A DNA stretch of 64,000 nucleotides from Anaerorudis cellulosivorans (GCF_025943985.1 NZ_JAPCWE010000001.1:62001-126000), one strand, 5' to 3'; positions 35,639-45,271 are shown, numbered from the stretch's first letter. Numbers and translations are program-made. Notes: generated by a model from the sequence alone, not told the origin.

Positions 35639-35816
35639 TCCATTGAACTCAATAGATATTTCATATGCTCTTAGTTTTTGATTGGTTAAAGAAATGTAGA
35701 ATAGATTTTAACTATTCCAGTTGAGCAATACCAAAGATTTTATCAGTTCTCAACGTTATTAATGTGCTACTCCGAAACAAATGAGTGTTTAGTAAGTTTA
35801 TGAGTTAAGGGGGGGG

Positions 35817-35925
35817 GTACAGGAAGTGTAGGAAGTGTAGGAAGTGTAGGAAGTGTAGGAAAGTGTAGGAAGTGTGGGAAAGCGTAGGAAGTGTGGGAAG
35901 TGTAGGAAAGCGCAGGATTCTCCGT
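35817..35925 (+). repeat. GTGTAGGAA minisatellite, patch A
   Basis: The longest uninterrupted patch, with about ten units of GGAAGTGTA/GGAAAGTGTA. It is preceded by GAGTGTTTAGTAAGTTTATG and followed by AGGATTCTCCGTAT; both flanks recur at the 42.4-kb patch. It sits between the convergent CBASS and MATE genes. Confidence 0.85.
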
Positions 35926-35966
35926 ATGGGAGAGATTCAGCTGTGTACAACCATTAAGCGTTTTCT

Positions 35967-37289
35967 TCAAATCTGTCTGTTTTTCCATTTTCCGCTTCTT
36001 AAGTAAAGGGTTGACATAATCAGCAGAAAAATCCAATACAGATGTTCGGTAGTCCAGGCAATTGCAACGGATGAGCGCAGATGCACGATGATGAACCACA
36101 TGTACGAAACATAAAAAACCATTGTTATCAATTCGAAAACCAATGCCGTACGCGTATTACCCGTACCCGAAACCGCGCTAAACAAGGTGCCGCCCACACT
36201 ATAGAAAGGCAATGCCGAAAGCAATACATAAAGCGGCAACACCGTATCGCCGAGGAGCGAGGGGTCGTTGGTATAAATTGCAATGACGGCTTGGGGAAAT
36301 ATGGCTACGCAGAGAACTACGACAACAATTATCGAAAAGCTCATCAGGCAAATGCGCTTTACGAGCGAGAGCACCGCATCTTTACGTCCCGCCCCTATCG
36401 TATTGCTGACCAATGTATTGGTAGTAGCCGATAGTGCATTTGCAGGGATAGTGAGAATCATATAAAAACTCCGGACAATATTGGCGACTGCCAAAGGTCG
36501 TTCTCCCAAATAGTTTTCAATGAAAAGGAAAAACAACATCCACGTCCCGATAGAAACGATATTCTGAATCATCATGAAAATGGAAATATCGAGAATGCGT
36601 TTCATCACAGGCCAACGAAAACGGATAATGTTGAAACCGTATTTTTTGAAATCGATGTTTTTCATGAGATAGATAGCGAAAAACAACATCGATGCAATTT
36701 CTGCAATTACCGATGCAAGTGCCGCGCCACCAATTCCCATTTTGGGCATACCGAAATTTCCGAAGATGAGTGCATAATCGAATACAATGTTCACGAGCGT
36801 CATCACAATTGCATTCCAGGTCAACACTTTGGTTTGTGCTATTCCCACAAAAAAAGCACGAAACATGGCATTGGCAAAAGCAAAAAAGATTCCGAAAATT
36901 CTCCAGTCGAGATATTCGGTAACCGCACCGGCAATGCGTTTCGACTCAAAAAGCGAAGGAAACCAATGACGGGAAGCAATACTCATCAACGGAATCAATA
37001 CCGCCGCAAGCATGCTTAAAAACACGATTCCCTGAATAACGATTTCGCCAATTTGTCGATAATTTTGTTCGCCATTGCGGCGTCCTATGAGGATCTGACT
37101 TCCCATGCTGAACCCAAATCCGAGTGTAAAAATGGCAATATAGAGCACCCCTGCCAATGCCGAGGCACCCAACTCCACCTCCCCTACACGACCAAGAAAT
37201 GCCGTATCGATTACCTGCAAAACGTTTTGTGCAAGTAAACTTAATAAAAGTGGAGTACTGACTCTGATAATTCGCTTATTCGAATACAC
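35967..37289 (-). CDS. MATE family multidrug/Na+ efflux transporter
   Basis: About 440 residues with twelve hydrophobic helices and the MATE layout: STPLLLSLLAQNVLQVIDTAFLGRVG at the N-terminus and repeated VANIVRSFYM and NTLVSNTIGAG-type motifs in the second half. It exports drugs or metabolites using Na+ or H+ in the inner membrane. An ATG at 37328 would add 13 hydrophobic residues; the GTG at 37289 gives the usual YSNKRIIRVSTP start and is preferred. It is convergent with the CBASS operon. Confidence 0.88.
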   Translation of the reverse strand: MYSNKRIIRVSTPLLLSLLAQNVLQVIDTAFLGRVGEVELGASALAGVLYIAIFTLGFGFSMGSQILIGRRNGEQNYRQIGEIVIQGIVFLSMLAAVLIPLMSIASRHWFPSLFESKRIAGAVTEYLDWRIFGIFFAFANAMFRAFFVGIAQTKVLTWNAIVMTLVNIVFDYALIFGNFGMPKMGIGGAALASVIAEIASMLFFAIYLMKNIDFKKYGFNIIRFRWPVMKRILDISIFMMIQNIVSIGTWMLFFLFIENYLGERPLAVANIVRSFYMILTIPANALSATTNTLVSNTIGAGRKDAVLSLVKRICLMSFSIIVVVVLCVAIFPQAVIAIYTNDPSLLGDTVLPLYVLLSALPFYSVGGTLFSAVSGTGNTRTALVFELITMVFYVSYMWFIIVHLRSSVAIAWTTEHLYWIFLLIMSTLYLRSGKWKNRQI

Positions 37290-37408
37290 TTTCAGGACTA
37301 TCAAAAAACCGACGACTGCTATCCACAAACGTCGGTTTTTAGTGGTTGTTTTCTATATGAACGGCCGCATCTATCCGATCTTCATCGAGCGTAACGCTGC
37401 CTTTGTAA

Positions 37409-37545
37409 AGCCTGTAAAGCTATCTACACCACAAAGGTAATTATTTTTTCTTTCTTCGTCTCATCGACTCGCCGTTCTTATGCAACTGTTTTCATAAAAA
37501 AGGCAGAAGTTACAAGATGGAAACAGAAAAACCATTTTCAATGGA
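37409..37545 (+). repeat. Dispersed ~135-bp repeat, copy 2
   Basis: Same order of words as 31850-31985: GCCTGTAAAGCTAT, CATCGACTCGCC, AGGCAGAAGTTACAAGATGG, AACCATTTTCAATGG. It overlaps the region downstream of the DUF4143 ATPase gene and upstream of MATE. Confidence 0.75.
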
Positions 37546-37609
37546 GAACCGTAGAGAAAATGAACAAAAAATGAAAGTAAAGAATGAGAATATCATTATC
37601 TGTCTTTCC

Positions 37610-38881
37610 TCAATTAATTATATCGGAAAAGTTCCATGCCTGAATGTGTTCTATCCCTTCTTTCGAAGAAAAATTCACCTCATCCATTGTCACAACATAT
37701 TTATCATAATTATCTTTGATGGTTTCCAAGGGAGAATATTCGCGAGCGATTACCTTTTCGTCGATAAGCATATAGCAGCATTGTATGTAGATTATCCTGT
37801 CACCTTTTCTGGCAACAAAATCGATCTCCTTGTCTCTGAAAGTGCCGATATAAACCATATACCCCTTTCTTCTCAGTTCCAAAAAAAGCAGATTTTCCAA
37901 TTTGTACCCTACTCCGTAATCAAATCCCGGATAAAGATAATTCTTAAAGCACAAATCGTTAATATAATATTTATAAATACCCGACAATACCTCTTTCCCT
38001 TTGATGCTGAAACGTTCTACTTTATGAATCAAAAAGGATTGTTGGAGGTAAGAAATATAGTTTGACAAGGTATCGTAACTTGTTTTCCGTTTTTTCGATT
38101 CAAAATAGTTTAGAATGTTGGTGACAGAAATCAGGTTTGAAGCATTATTTACCAGATAAATAAACACGTCCTCAAGCAGTTTGGCATCTTTAATGTTATA
38201 ACGCTGAATAATATCGTGCAATAATATGGTATCTTTTATAGCCGAAACATAATTCCGTTTAGTTTCTTCGTTAGGAAGCATAAATAATTCGGGTAAAGCA
38301 CCTGTTTCCATATATTCCATATAACTCTGTCGGGATTTTTGTTTTTTCGTGATTCCCAAATATTCTGCATAGCTAAAAGGAAAAATCTCAAATTTGACAT
38401 ACCGACCGGATAGTAATGTTGCCAATTCCCCCGACAACATCTCGGAATTTGAACCTGTAATAAAAATTTCGCAAGGTTCTGTAAAATTCTGCGAATAGGA
38501 ATTGACAAAATGCTCCCACCCCTTTATCATTTGTATTTCATCTATAAAAAGATAAAATTTTCCTTTGGGTTTAAAATAAGTTTTATAGACATTTACTGTT
38601 TCCTCCAATTCTTTGTAAGTGACCATAAAATCAAACTCTATAAATTCCTTATTGATATAAAAAATGTTTTCCGGCGAAATGCCATTGCTTATCAATTGTG
38701 AAGCTATTTGTCTTAGAATATAACTTTTGCCTACACGCCGTTGGCCGACCAATACTTTCACCAGCTTGGTATTCAGATAATCCATAATCTTATCGGTATA
38801 ATCATGGCGAGGAAAACCTGTTTCCGGAACATTTCCATTCCAAAAATTATACTTGGATAATATTGCAATTTTTTCGTCCAT
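37610..38881 (-). CDS. AAA ATPase with C-terminal DUF4143 domain
   Basis: The 423-residue protein has Walker A VLVGQRRVGKS (about residue 43) and Walker B YLFIDEIQM, followed by the DUF4143 C-terminal part (about 210-400, with a nuclease-like patch KEIDFVARKGDRIIYIQCCY). This family is common in Bacteroidota and spreads widely; it may act as an NTP-dependent nuclease or toxin-like module, but no clear physiological role is known. The gene stands alone. Short TACTCGAA/TTCGAGTA words upstream (38882-38935) look like operator dyads. Confidence 0.85.
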   Translation of the reverse strand: MDEKIAILSKYNFWNGNVPETGFPRHDYTDKIMDYLNTKLVKVLVGQRRVGKSYILRQIASQLISNGISPENIFYINKEFIEFDFMVTYKELEETVNVYKTYFKPKGKFYLFIDEIQMIKGWEHFVNSYSQNFTEPCEIFITGSNSEMLSGELATLLSGRYVKFEIFPFSYAEYLGITKKQKSRQSYMEYMETGALPELFMLPNEETKRNYVSAIKDTILLHDIIQRYNIKDAKLLEDVFIYLVNNASNLISVTNILNYFESKKRKTSYDTLSNYISYLQQSFLIHKVERFSIKGKEVLSGIYKYYINDLCFKNYLYPGFDYGVGYKLENLLFLELRRKGYMVYIGTFRDKEIDFVARKGDRIIYIQCCYMLIDEKVIAREYSPLETIKDNYDKYVVTMDEVNFSSKEGIEHIQAWNFSDIIN

Positions 38882-39032
38882 ACTCGAAAATTTCTACAAA
38901 AATACTACTTTTTTCGAGTGTACTCGAATGTTTTTCATGAAATAAAATGGGTCACCACTTCTTCTTCTCAAATCGCCTATGGAGTTGATAAAAAAATTTA
39001 GCGCGCATGAATAAAATATTCAACATTGATTT

Positions 39033-39678
39033 TTCCCCTTTTGCCTGCCCGGTTCCCATTTAGGCATCGATTTAATTATTCGAATGGCTTCTTCATCCAA
39101 TGACGGATCGACACCTTGAACTATTTGCACATCCGTAATGCTCCCGTCTTTTCCGACAATAAAACTGCAGATTACTCTTCCTTGAATACCCTTATCCTGT
39201 GCTTCTTTCGGATAATGAATGTTTTCGGAAAGATACTTCATTAGCGCTTCTTGCCCGCCGGGAAATTGAGGCATTTCTTCTACTACAACAAATATTTCGT
39301 CGTTGTCCGTTACCTTCTGCTGTTTCTCATCCTGCACCGTTTCTTCCTGTGAAGAAACACCTCCCGGATCTTTTTCCTGTACACAGTTTGTCATCATCAA
39401 CAATACGGCAAGAGGCAGTATCATCAGGTATTTTGCCAGCTTCCGCTTTGGCGATTTGTTTTTATTCATCATCATAATTCGTTGTTTTAATTGTGATACA
39501 TTAAAATTATTTACTATCTGAACTGCAGTTTCATGATAAGTCAGTCGTAAAAGGTGGTACTGGTAATCGCGACTGTTTACGCCTTTACGTAAGATTTCGC
39601 TATCGGCCAGATATTCCAGATTGATGGCAATTTCTTTTTTTATTAACCACACGATCGGGTTCCACCAGAAAAAAATTG
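39033..39678 (-). pseudogene. Truncated duplicate of blaR1 (M56/TonB domain fragment)
   Basis: This stretch is nearly identical to 43379-44020 inside the intact blaR1 gene and covers residues WLIKKEIAINLEYLADSEIL through KWEPGRQKGK. It lacks the N-terminal membrane part, the HEQIH zinc site and the second TonB-like domain. The frame runs into unrelated sequence at both ends. Homology ends abruptly at CCACCAGAAAAAAAT on one side and TTTTGCCTGCCCGG on the other, which points to recombination rather than gradual decay. No function is expected. Confidence 0.88.
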
Positions 39679-39685
39679 TTATGTC

Positions 39686-40456
39686 TTAAATCTTTTTCCC
39701 AATGTAAAACACATAACCATAATATTCCTTGTATTTGTAATATAACTCTGCCTCATATCGCTGGGCATCAATAAATTTTTCTACGGCTTTGTTACCGGCA
39801 TATTTTTTTAGAAAAGCTTCTCGTCTCAACGTTTGCCAAGTATAATAGGCTGTCCAAATAGTTTCGGGCAAGACATAAGTGGCTATGGGAAGATAACCTG
39901 CCTTTTGCATCTGAGCAACCTTATTTGGAATAGTGTCTATTTCGGGATAGGCTTTTTGCCAAAAATCCTGAATTTCGTCAGGTCGCTCTTCGCTAAACCA
40001 AGTGTTTTCTGTAACTGCGATATATCCGCCTTTTTTCAAAAATTTTCGCCACTCATTCAATCCGCGTTCAAATCCAATGTTATAAATCGCACCTTCCGAC
40101 CAAATCAAGTCTAGTTCCTCCTCTTCAAACGGGAGATTTTCCATATTGCCAACTATACCTTTCACCCTATTTTGAAGATTTTTGCTTCGGGCATTTTGGT
40201 TGAATTGGTCGATAAAGTCCGGCCAAGCATCGACACCGATAATTTCGCACGGTGTATTTTGTCCTAATACCATTGTTTGACCACCTGTTCCGCAGCCGAT
40301 ATCGGCAATTTTGGATTTTTCTGTAAGTCCGTTTATAAAGCTCAAAGCTCTAAGCGTTTCTTCAGGACTTCCGGGTCCTTGTCGTTCGGAGTTTGAAAAA
40401 AAATCGTAAATAATATTCAAATCAAAATCGTGAATTGTTTGTTTTTCGGTTTTCAT
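39686..40456 (-). CDS. Class I SAM-dependent methyltransferase
   Basis: The 256-residue protein has the SAM-binding motif [13 protein letters not shown] (about residue 53) followed by [10 protein letters not shown] and, in motif [24 protein letters not shown]. The overall pattern fits small-molecule methyltransferases of the UbiE/Methyltransf_11 kind; the substrate is unknown. The gene lies between the blaR1 fragment and the IS110 element. As it separates the two blaR1 copies, it may have moved with this segment. Start at 40456; complete. Confidence 0.82.
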   Translation of the reverse strand: MKTEKQTIHDFDLNIIYDFFSNSERQGPGSPEETLRALSFINGLTEKSKIADIGCGTGGQTMVLGQNTPCEIIGVDAWPDFIDQFNQNARSKNLQNRVKGIVGNMENLPFEEEELDLIWSEGAIYNIGFERGLNEWRKFLKKGGYIAVTENTWFSEERPDEIQDFWQKAYPEIDTIPNKVAQMQKAGYLPIATYVLPETIWTAYYTWQTLRREAFLKKYAGNKAVEKFIDAQRYEAELYYKYKEYYGYVFYIGKKI

Positions 40457-40549
40457 TGTTTTAATGTATTATAGCATACAGGCAAAGACATAGAAATGCT
40501 TTAGTCGTTGTATGCAGATAAAAAAAATTGAAATTAATTTAATGAGAAA

Positions 40550-40590
40550 TTATTCTCGAAAAAAGGAGGTTATTCGAGAATTAACGAAAG
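40550..40590. repeat. Imperfect hairpin upstream of the IS110 element
   Basis: ATTCTCGAA ... TTCGAGAAT, 9-bp arms with a 12-nt loop. It may be a terminator for the methyltransferase region or an operator. The rest of 40457-40667 shows no gene. Confidence 0.4.
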
Positions 40591-40667
40591 GACAATCTGT
40601 GTAAGTGAATACAGATTGTTTACAGCACCGAATCCGATTTAAACGAAGAAATAAACATCCATCTGTT

Positions 40668-40850
40668 TTAGTAGAACAAAATTACATGAAAAAAGAGGTA
40701 TTTCCAAGCGCGCGCAATAAAAATCAAGGCCACAAAACTTTAACGGCTTACCGTACGGTGCTCGAAGCACAAATGTTACCTTTGTAAGTTGGTTTTCATT
40801 CACCAACGAAAAATAAACTAATTGTCTAACAATTTATTCCGGTAATTTTT
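40668..40850 (+). ncRNA. Candidate bridge-RNA locus of the IS110 element
   Basis: The 183-bp non-coding left end contains dyads such as ACGGCTTACCGTACGGT and GTGCTCGAAGCAC, consistent with a structured RNA of the size known for IS110 bridge RNAs (about 180 nt). TACCTTTG at 40778-40785 could act as its or the transposase's promoter. The call is by position and conservation. Confidence 0.45.
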
Positions 40851-41996
40851 ATGGAAAAAGTTTGCGGCCTTGACGTTCACAAAGATAGTGTATTTGCGTG
40901 CATTTTGGACGAACAAGGCAAAAGAATTTTAGAAAAACGTTATGGGACGCTTACCCCGGATTTGACTGCTTTGCGTGAAGCATTGATAGAGCGGGGTTGT
41001 GGAAGCGTTGCGATGGAGAGTACCAGCATTTACTGGATGCCTGTATGGCATGTTCTTGAATCGGATTTTTCGTTAAAACTGGTCAACCCTTATTTCATCA
41101 AACAGCTACCCGGTCGCAAGAGCGACGTAAAGGATGCGCAGTGGATAGCGGAATGTCTTCAGAAAGATTTGATCAAAGGGAGTTTTGTTCCTGAAGGGAT
41201 TTTACAGCAGATGCGGCAACTGAGCCGACAGTGCCGCCGTATAACCAAAAGCAGGGTTCGACTTGAGCAACAGATGGACAATCAGTTGCAGCGATGCAAT
41301 ATCCGTTTCAGCAACTATGTTTCCAATCAGGGAAACAATGTATCGTTGCGTAAGGTCATAGAAGCCCTTATCACAGGGGAACGAGACCCATCCCGACTTG
41401 TCCGACCGGTTCACGGGCGTACCAAAAACAAGCATGGACATCAGGTCATTGCCGCCTCTTTAGAGGGAGTGATCAATCCCACCGATATTGAAATGCTCAA
41501 AGGGTGTATGGAACAAATAGATTTGTTGGAAAAACAGCAGGCTGCTTGCCTTAACCATTTAGAAGAACTTGCGGAGGAATATTTTGCAAGGGAAATCTCG
41601 TTGCTGTGTACCATACCGGGCATTCAACCCTACAGTGCGATGTGCATACTTTCCGAAATCGGCAATGACATGAGCGTTTTCGGTAAAGCATCCCATTTGG
41701 TGGGTTGGGCCGGATTGCGTCCACGAAATGATGAGTCGGCCGGAAAGATACAATCGCGCAAAACCTTGCATGGAAACAAATACCTTCGAGAGATACTTAT
41801 TCAGGTATCCTGGTCGGCATCGCGTTCAAAGAAAACATTTTTGGGTAAAAAATACGCTCATCTTTCAAAACGGATGAAATCGCAGAAAGCTTTACTGGCT
41901 ATAACCCGCAAAATACTCGTCGTCATTTTCAACGTATTGCGAACGGAGCAACCCTTTGATGTCAATAGAAATTTACAGGCAGTAATGCCTGATTGA
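40851..41996 (+). CDS. IS110 family transposase (DEDD/serine recombinase)
   Basis: The 381-residue protein has an N-terminal DEDD RuvC-like domain with GLDVHKD (D7 region), MESTSIYW and KSDVKDAQW, and a C-terminal Tnp domain with ICTIPGIQPYSA-type HhH, VGWAGLRP and the conserved LHGNKYLREILIQVSWSASR that contains the catalytic serine region. It is complete and probably active. It recombines DNA under guidance of an RNA made from the non-coding end. A start at 40851 follows the left-end sequence without a gap. Confidence 0.93.
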   Translation: MEKVCGLDVHKDSVFACILDEQGKRILEKRYGTLTPDLTALREALIERGCGSVAMESTSIYWMPVWHVLESDFSLKLVNPYFIKQLPGRKSDVKDAQWIAECLQKDLIKGSFVPEGILQQMRQLSRQCRRITKSRVRLEQQMDNQLQRCNIRFSNYVSNQGNNVSLRKVIEALITGERDPSRLVRPVHGRTKNKHGHQVIAASLEGVINPTDIEMLKGCMEQIDLLEKQQAACLNHLEELAEEYFAREISLLCTIPGIQPYSAMCILSEIGNDMSVFGKASHLVGWAGLRPRNDESAGKIQSRKTLHGNKYLREILIQVSWSASRSKKTFLGKKYAHLSKRMKSQKALLAITRKILVVIFNVLRTEQPFDVNRNLQAVMPD

Positions 41997-42030
41997 GAAA
42001 CCTATCTCACTTGGAATGGTTTCTTCCGGC

Positions 42031-42415
42031 ATTTTCTAAGTTCCTTATCTTTGTGGCGAAATATCGAAAAATATTATCCCGTGCAAGCAAAATGAACAAC
42101 AGACTGTGCCGGCAATGAAAGCGCGTGTGAGACAGGAAAGCTCGCAGAGGAAAGTATTTTATTTTTTCTATGTTCCCGTTTTTCGGAAATGAAGACGGAT
42201 GTTATTGCTTTGTCTTTTTCTATCCCTGAGGAAATAATAATACTGTTGATTATCAATATAATATAATTTCATGACCCTGCGGATAACCTATGATTTATAG
42301 AGGAAAGATACATAAAATAATGATTTGGTAAAATATACGACTAAAACAACAATTGTTTTTTTCCAAAAAGAGAAATAAAAGTTGATACTTTTAATTCAAT
42401 TGTCAGTAGGTCTAA
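42031..42415. other. Gene-free stretch after the IS110 element
   Basis: AT-rich, with no convincing ORF. A TATCTTTG box at 42046-42053 looks like a promoter pointing right, but no gene follows it. Confidence 0.4.
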
Positions 42416-42419
42416 TCCG

Positions 42420-42560
42420 AAACAATGAGTGTTTAGTAAGTTAATGAGTTAAGGAGGGGGTATAGAGTGTAGGAAAGTGAGATTGGGAGCAGGGTTCAGG
42501 TGCATATTCGAGGCGTAGGAAAGTGTAGGAAAGTATAGGATTCTCCGTATTAGAGAGATG
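42420..42560 (+). repeat. GTGTAGGAA minisatellite, patch B
   Basis: Flanked by GAGTGTTTAGTAAGTTAATG on the left and AGGATTCTCCGTATTAGAGA on the right, as in the 35.8-kb patch. Internally it has the GCAGGGTTCAGGTGCATA-type insert seen at 52.95 kb. Only a few units are left. Confidence 0.75.
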
Positions 42561-42654
42561 CAGACGTGTGCAGAATTTGCATAGAATAACCCGTCAGAAA
42601 TCGCCGAGCGCTTTGTAATCACTTATAATGGCGAAATCATCTGTCTGTTTTGAG

Positions 42655-42825
42655 AAATTAACGCTGTTCGTCCCTCAAATTTGTGTATAGTGTAATCTAC
42701 CTGAAGCAATAATACGTGATTGTAAGAGCTCACGCACTCATAAGATCGTATACACTTTAAATGAGTTGGAAGAAAGTTTAGCCGTCTCCATAAGGAAAAC
42801 TACCTGGTTGCCCTTGGATGAAGTA
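42655..42825 (+). repeat. ~170-bp non-coding repeat, copy 1
   Basis: AAATTAACGCTGTTCGTCCC to CCTTGGATGAAGTA. A close copy lies at 50885-51055. The right arm ATAAGATCGTAT of a hairpin is intact here but the left arm is diverged. One short frame reads YTLNELEESLAVSI, possibly the remains of a gene end. Confidence 0.8.
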
Positions 42826-42833
42826 TAGGAAAA

Positions 42834-42878
42834 AATCAAAGGGGCATAGGAAAATAAAGCCGCTATGCTCCTTTGATT
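42834..42878 (-). terminator. Terminator of blaR1
   Basis: Stem AATCAAAGGAGCATA / TATGCCCCTTTGATT (one mismatch) with a T-run on the minus-strand side, 35 bp after the blaR1 stop. Confidence 0.75.
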
Positions 42879-42912
42879 AAAAAATAATGATTAACAAGTT
42901 ATTGAGTTATTT

Positions 42913-44601
42913 TTATTCCTTATCTTTCATGTTCGATTTTCCGTAACCTACAACCACTATTTCGCTTTGGATATTGCTAATTTTTTGTGAAGATTCGTCG
43001 TCCTGAAGGCGGAAATATGCTGAAAATTCAACATTGGAATTTGCTTTGCCTCCTGTTTTTGCCAAAGCAATATCGGGAGGAAGCGCTTTTATTACCCGCA
43101 TAACTTCAGCATCTAAAGAAGGATCTGCACCTTGGATAATTTTTACATTTGAAATTTCGCCTTTTTCGTTCACACTATATTTGGCTTTCACCAATCCCAT
43201 TATCCCATTTTCTTGCGCAATCACAGGATATCGGATATTTTCACTTATAAATTTGAAATACTTCGCATCGGTAGCGCTTATTTTTCCTTCTGCATTGTCT
43301 GTGGAATTTTGGGCGGGTTTACCCGATGGTTGCAATCTGAAAACGATGGGTAAAGTAAACCTCACATCTACGACTTTTCCCTTTTGCCTGCCCGGTTCCC
43401 ATTTAGGCATCGATTTAATTACCCGAATGGCTTCTTCATCCAATGACGGATCAACACCTTGAACTATTTGCACATCCGTAATGCTCCCGTCTTTTCCGAC
43501 AATAAAACTGCAGATTACTCTTCCTTGAATACCCTTATCCTGTGCTTCTTTCGGATAATGAATGTTTTCGGAAAGATACTTCATTAGCGCTTCTTGCCCG
43601 CCGGGAAATTGAGGCATTTCTTCTACTACAACAAATATTTCGTCGTTGTCCGTTACCTTCTGCTGTTTCTCATCCTGCACCGTTTCTTCCTGTGAAGAAA
43701 CACCTCCCGGATCTTTTTCCTGTACACAGTTTGTCATCATCAATACTACTGCAAGTGGCAGTATCATCAGGTATTTTGCCAGCTTCCGCTTTGGCGATTT
43801 GTTTTTATTCATCATCATAATTCGTTGTTTTAATTGTGATACATTAAAATTATTTACTATCTGAACTGCAGTTCCATGATAAGTCAATCGTAAAAGGTGG
43901 TACTGGTAATCGCGACTGTTTACGCCTTTACGTAAGATTTCGCTATCGGCCAGATATTCCAGATTGATGGCAATTTCTTTTTTTATTAACCACACGATCG
44001 GATTCCACCAGAAAAAAATGCACAATGATTCCGCCAACAGGATATCCAGCGAATGCCACTGTTGTACGTGAATTTGCTCATGCAGGAGAATTTGCTTCAA
44101 TTCTTCTTCGGAATGAACTTCGGTATTGATAAAAATCCATCGGAAGAAAGAAAAAGGCATCATCTTCTCGGATAAATGGTAAACGTTCTGCGTGCCTATT
44201 CTTTTCGGAACGCTTTTATGTTTAATACGAAAGATGGTGATGAGCTGCCAAATAAAACGCACCAAGAAAAATGCCGTTCCCGCCATCATGATAAAAAAGA
44301 AGATATTCTCCCCATGAAGAGGGAAAAAATGATTTTCCGCAGAAGCATCTGTTGTCTCCAGTGCTATGGATGGTTGTCCGATAAGAACTTCTGCAGCATA
44401 GTTTTTTCTCAGGAAAGAAAAGATATTTCCCCCTACTTCGATGGTAAAAAGCGGGTAGACCAGCGAAAAAACAATCGCTGCAAAAAGGTAAAACCGTTTC
44501 AACCGGAGAAAAGTGTCTTTTCTCAACAATCCTACGTACATGAGGTAAAACATCGTTAATGCAATGTTTACTTTAACCAAGTAGATGAAAAGCGTTTCCA
44601 T
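42913..44601 (-). CDS. blaR1: BlaR1/MecR1-like M56 sensor peptidase with two TonB-like domains
   Basis: The 562-residue protein has about four N-terminal membrane helices and the M56 zinc site HEQIH (about residue 173) with downstream WWNPIVW and LEYLADSEIL. A membrane segment and lipobox-like MTNCVQEK follow (about 285). Two TonB C-terminal-like domains occur in the last 270 residues (PQFPGGQEALMKYLSENIHY and SENIRYPVIAQENGIMGLVK). In Bacteroidota such proteins sense envelope stress or beta-lactams and cleave BlaI. It follows blaI by 55 bp. A truncated duplicate of its middle lies at 39033-39678. Confidence 0.9.
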   Translation of the reverse strand: METLFIYLVKVNIALTMFYLMYVGLLRKDTFLRLKRFYLFAAIVFSLVYPLFTIEVGGNIFSFLRKNYAAEVLIGQPSIALETTDASAENHFFPLHGENIFFFIMMAGTAFFLVRFIWQLITIFRIKHKSVPKRIGTQNVYHLSEKMMPFSFFRWIFINTEVHSEEELKQILLHEQIHVQQWHSLDILLAESLCIFFWWNPIVWLIKKEIAINLEYLADSEILRKGVNSRDYQYHLLRLTYHGTAVQIVNNFNVSQLKQRIMMMNKNKSPKRKLAKYLMILPLAVVLMMTNCVQEKDPGGVSSQEETVQDEKQQKVTDNDEIFVVVEEMPQFPGGQEALMKYLSENIHYPKEAQDKGIQGRVICSFIVGKDGSITDVQIVQGVDPSLDEEAIRVIKSMPKWEPGRQKGKVVDVRFTLPIVFRLQPSGKPAQNSTDNAEGKISATDAKYFKFISENIRYPVIAQENGIMGLVKAKYSVNEKGEISNVKIIQGADPSLDAEVMRVIKALPPDIALAKTGGKANSNVEFSAYFRLQDDESSQKISNIQSEIVVVGYGKSNMKDKE

Positions 44602-44656
44602 TTTTTCGAAAATTAAAAGTAGACGGTTTTATACATCCAAAGAATCCGCTCCCGCT

Positions 44657-45025
44657 TTATTCCTCTTTTTTTTCGATAAGACGAATAATTTCGGCCAGTT
44701 CCTCTTTCGTTATCTTTTGTTCTTTTGCAAAGAACGACACCAACTCCTTGTACGAATTATCAAAATAATTCCGTACTACTCCCGTTAAAAAATGCTTTTT
44801 ATAGGCAGCTTCGGTAATTTTCGGCTTAAACACCTTAACATTCCCAAATTTTCTTTTGGTCAGATATCCCTTGTTTTCCAATTTCTGAAAAATAGACGCC
44901 ACCGTAGTGTAAGGTGGTTTAGGATCCTCCATTCTCTCCACCACATCTTTTATGGCACACTCGTTTAACTGCCAAATATGCAGCATCACCATTTCTTCCT
45001 GAGGGGTTAATCGTTCCATAATCAA
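44657..45025 (-). CDS. blaI: BlaI/MecI/CopY family repressor
   Basis: The 122-residue protein is a winged-helix repressor: TPQEEMVMLHIWQLNECAIK and DPKPPYTTVASIFQKLENKG form the DNA-binding half, KHFLTGVVRNYFDNSYKELV the dimerisation half. BlaI dimers repress until the partner BlaR1 cuts them. It is the first gene of the blaI-blaR1 pair; two dyads 30-65 bp upstream of the start are probable operators. Length and motifs are normal. Confidence 0.93.
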   Translation of the reverse strand: MIMERLTPQEEMVMLHIWQLNECAIKDVVERMEDPKPPYTTVASIFQKLENKGYLTKRKFGNVKVFKPKITEAAYKKHFLTGVVRNYFDNSYKELVSFFAKEQKITKEELAEIIRLIEKKEE

Positions 45026-45052
45026 ATTATTATTCTTATTATTAATGCTCTG

Positions 45053-45091
45053 TCTACATATACGATGTAAAGTTACGAATATTTCGTAGAC
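45053..45091 (-). promoter_or_regulatory. Tandem dyads, probable BlaI operators
   Basis: TACATATACGATGTA (45055-45069) and TACGAATATTTCGTA (45074-45088) are two 15-bp palindromes with centres 19 bp apart, both framed by GTCTAC/GTAGAC. BlaI-type repressors bind TACA/TGTA dyads, and this is right in front of blaI, so autorepression is likely. Confidence 0.65.
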
Positions 45092-45184
45092 AACAAACTA
45101 TTTTCCCCTTTTTTATAGTTAAATAATCACAAATTTCGATTTCGTATTTTTTGACTTACGAAGGGGGACTCCATCATTAGTTCT

Positions 45185-45271
45185 CCATTGAAAATGGTTT
45201 TTTCTATTTTTCATCCTGTAACTTCTGCCTTTTTTATGAAAACAGTTGCATAAGTCGGGCGAGTCGATGAG
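45185..45271 (-). repeat. Dispersed ~135-bp repeat, copy 3 (shorter, inverted)
   Basis: The reverse complement reads CATCGACTCGCCCGACTTAT, then AGGCAGAAGTTACAGGATG and AACCATTTTCAATGGAGAA. It matches 37409-37545 best. Confidence 0.7.

Larger units (their letters stand above)
40668..42030 (+). mobile_element. IS110-family insertion sequence
   Basis: An intact transposase is preceded by about 180 bp of non-coding sequence that recurs without a transposase at 10833-11012. In IS110-type elements this upstream segment encodes the structured bridge RNA that chooses the target and donor. The left limit is set by where the two copies diverge (near 40668); the right limit, just after a GAAACC-type hairpin near 42030, is approximate. 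No inverted ends are expected. Confidence 0.7.

Noticed and set aside
37517-38065. 182-codon plus-strand frame opposite the DUF4143 ATPase
   Set aside because: Fully antisense to a clear ATPase gene and rich in Phe/Ile as expected for a shadow frame.
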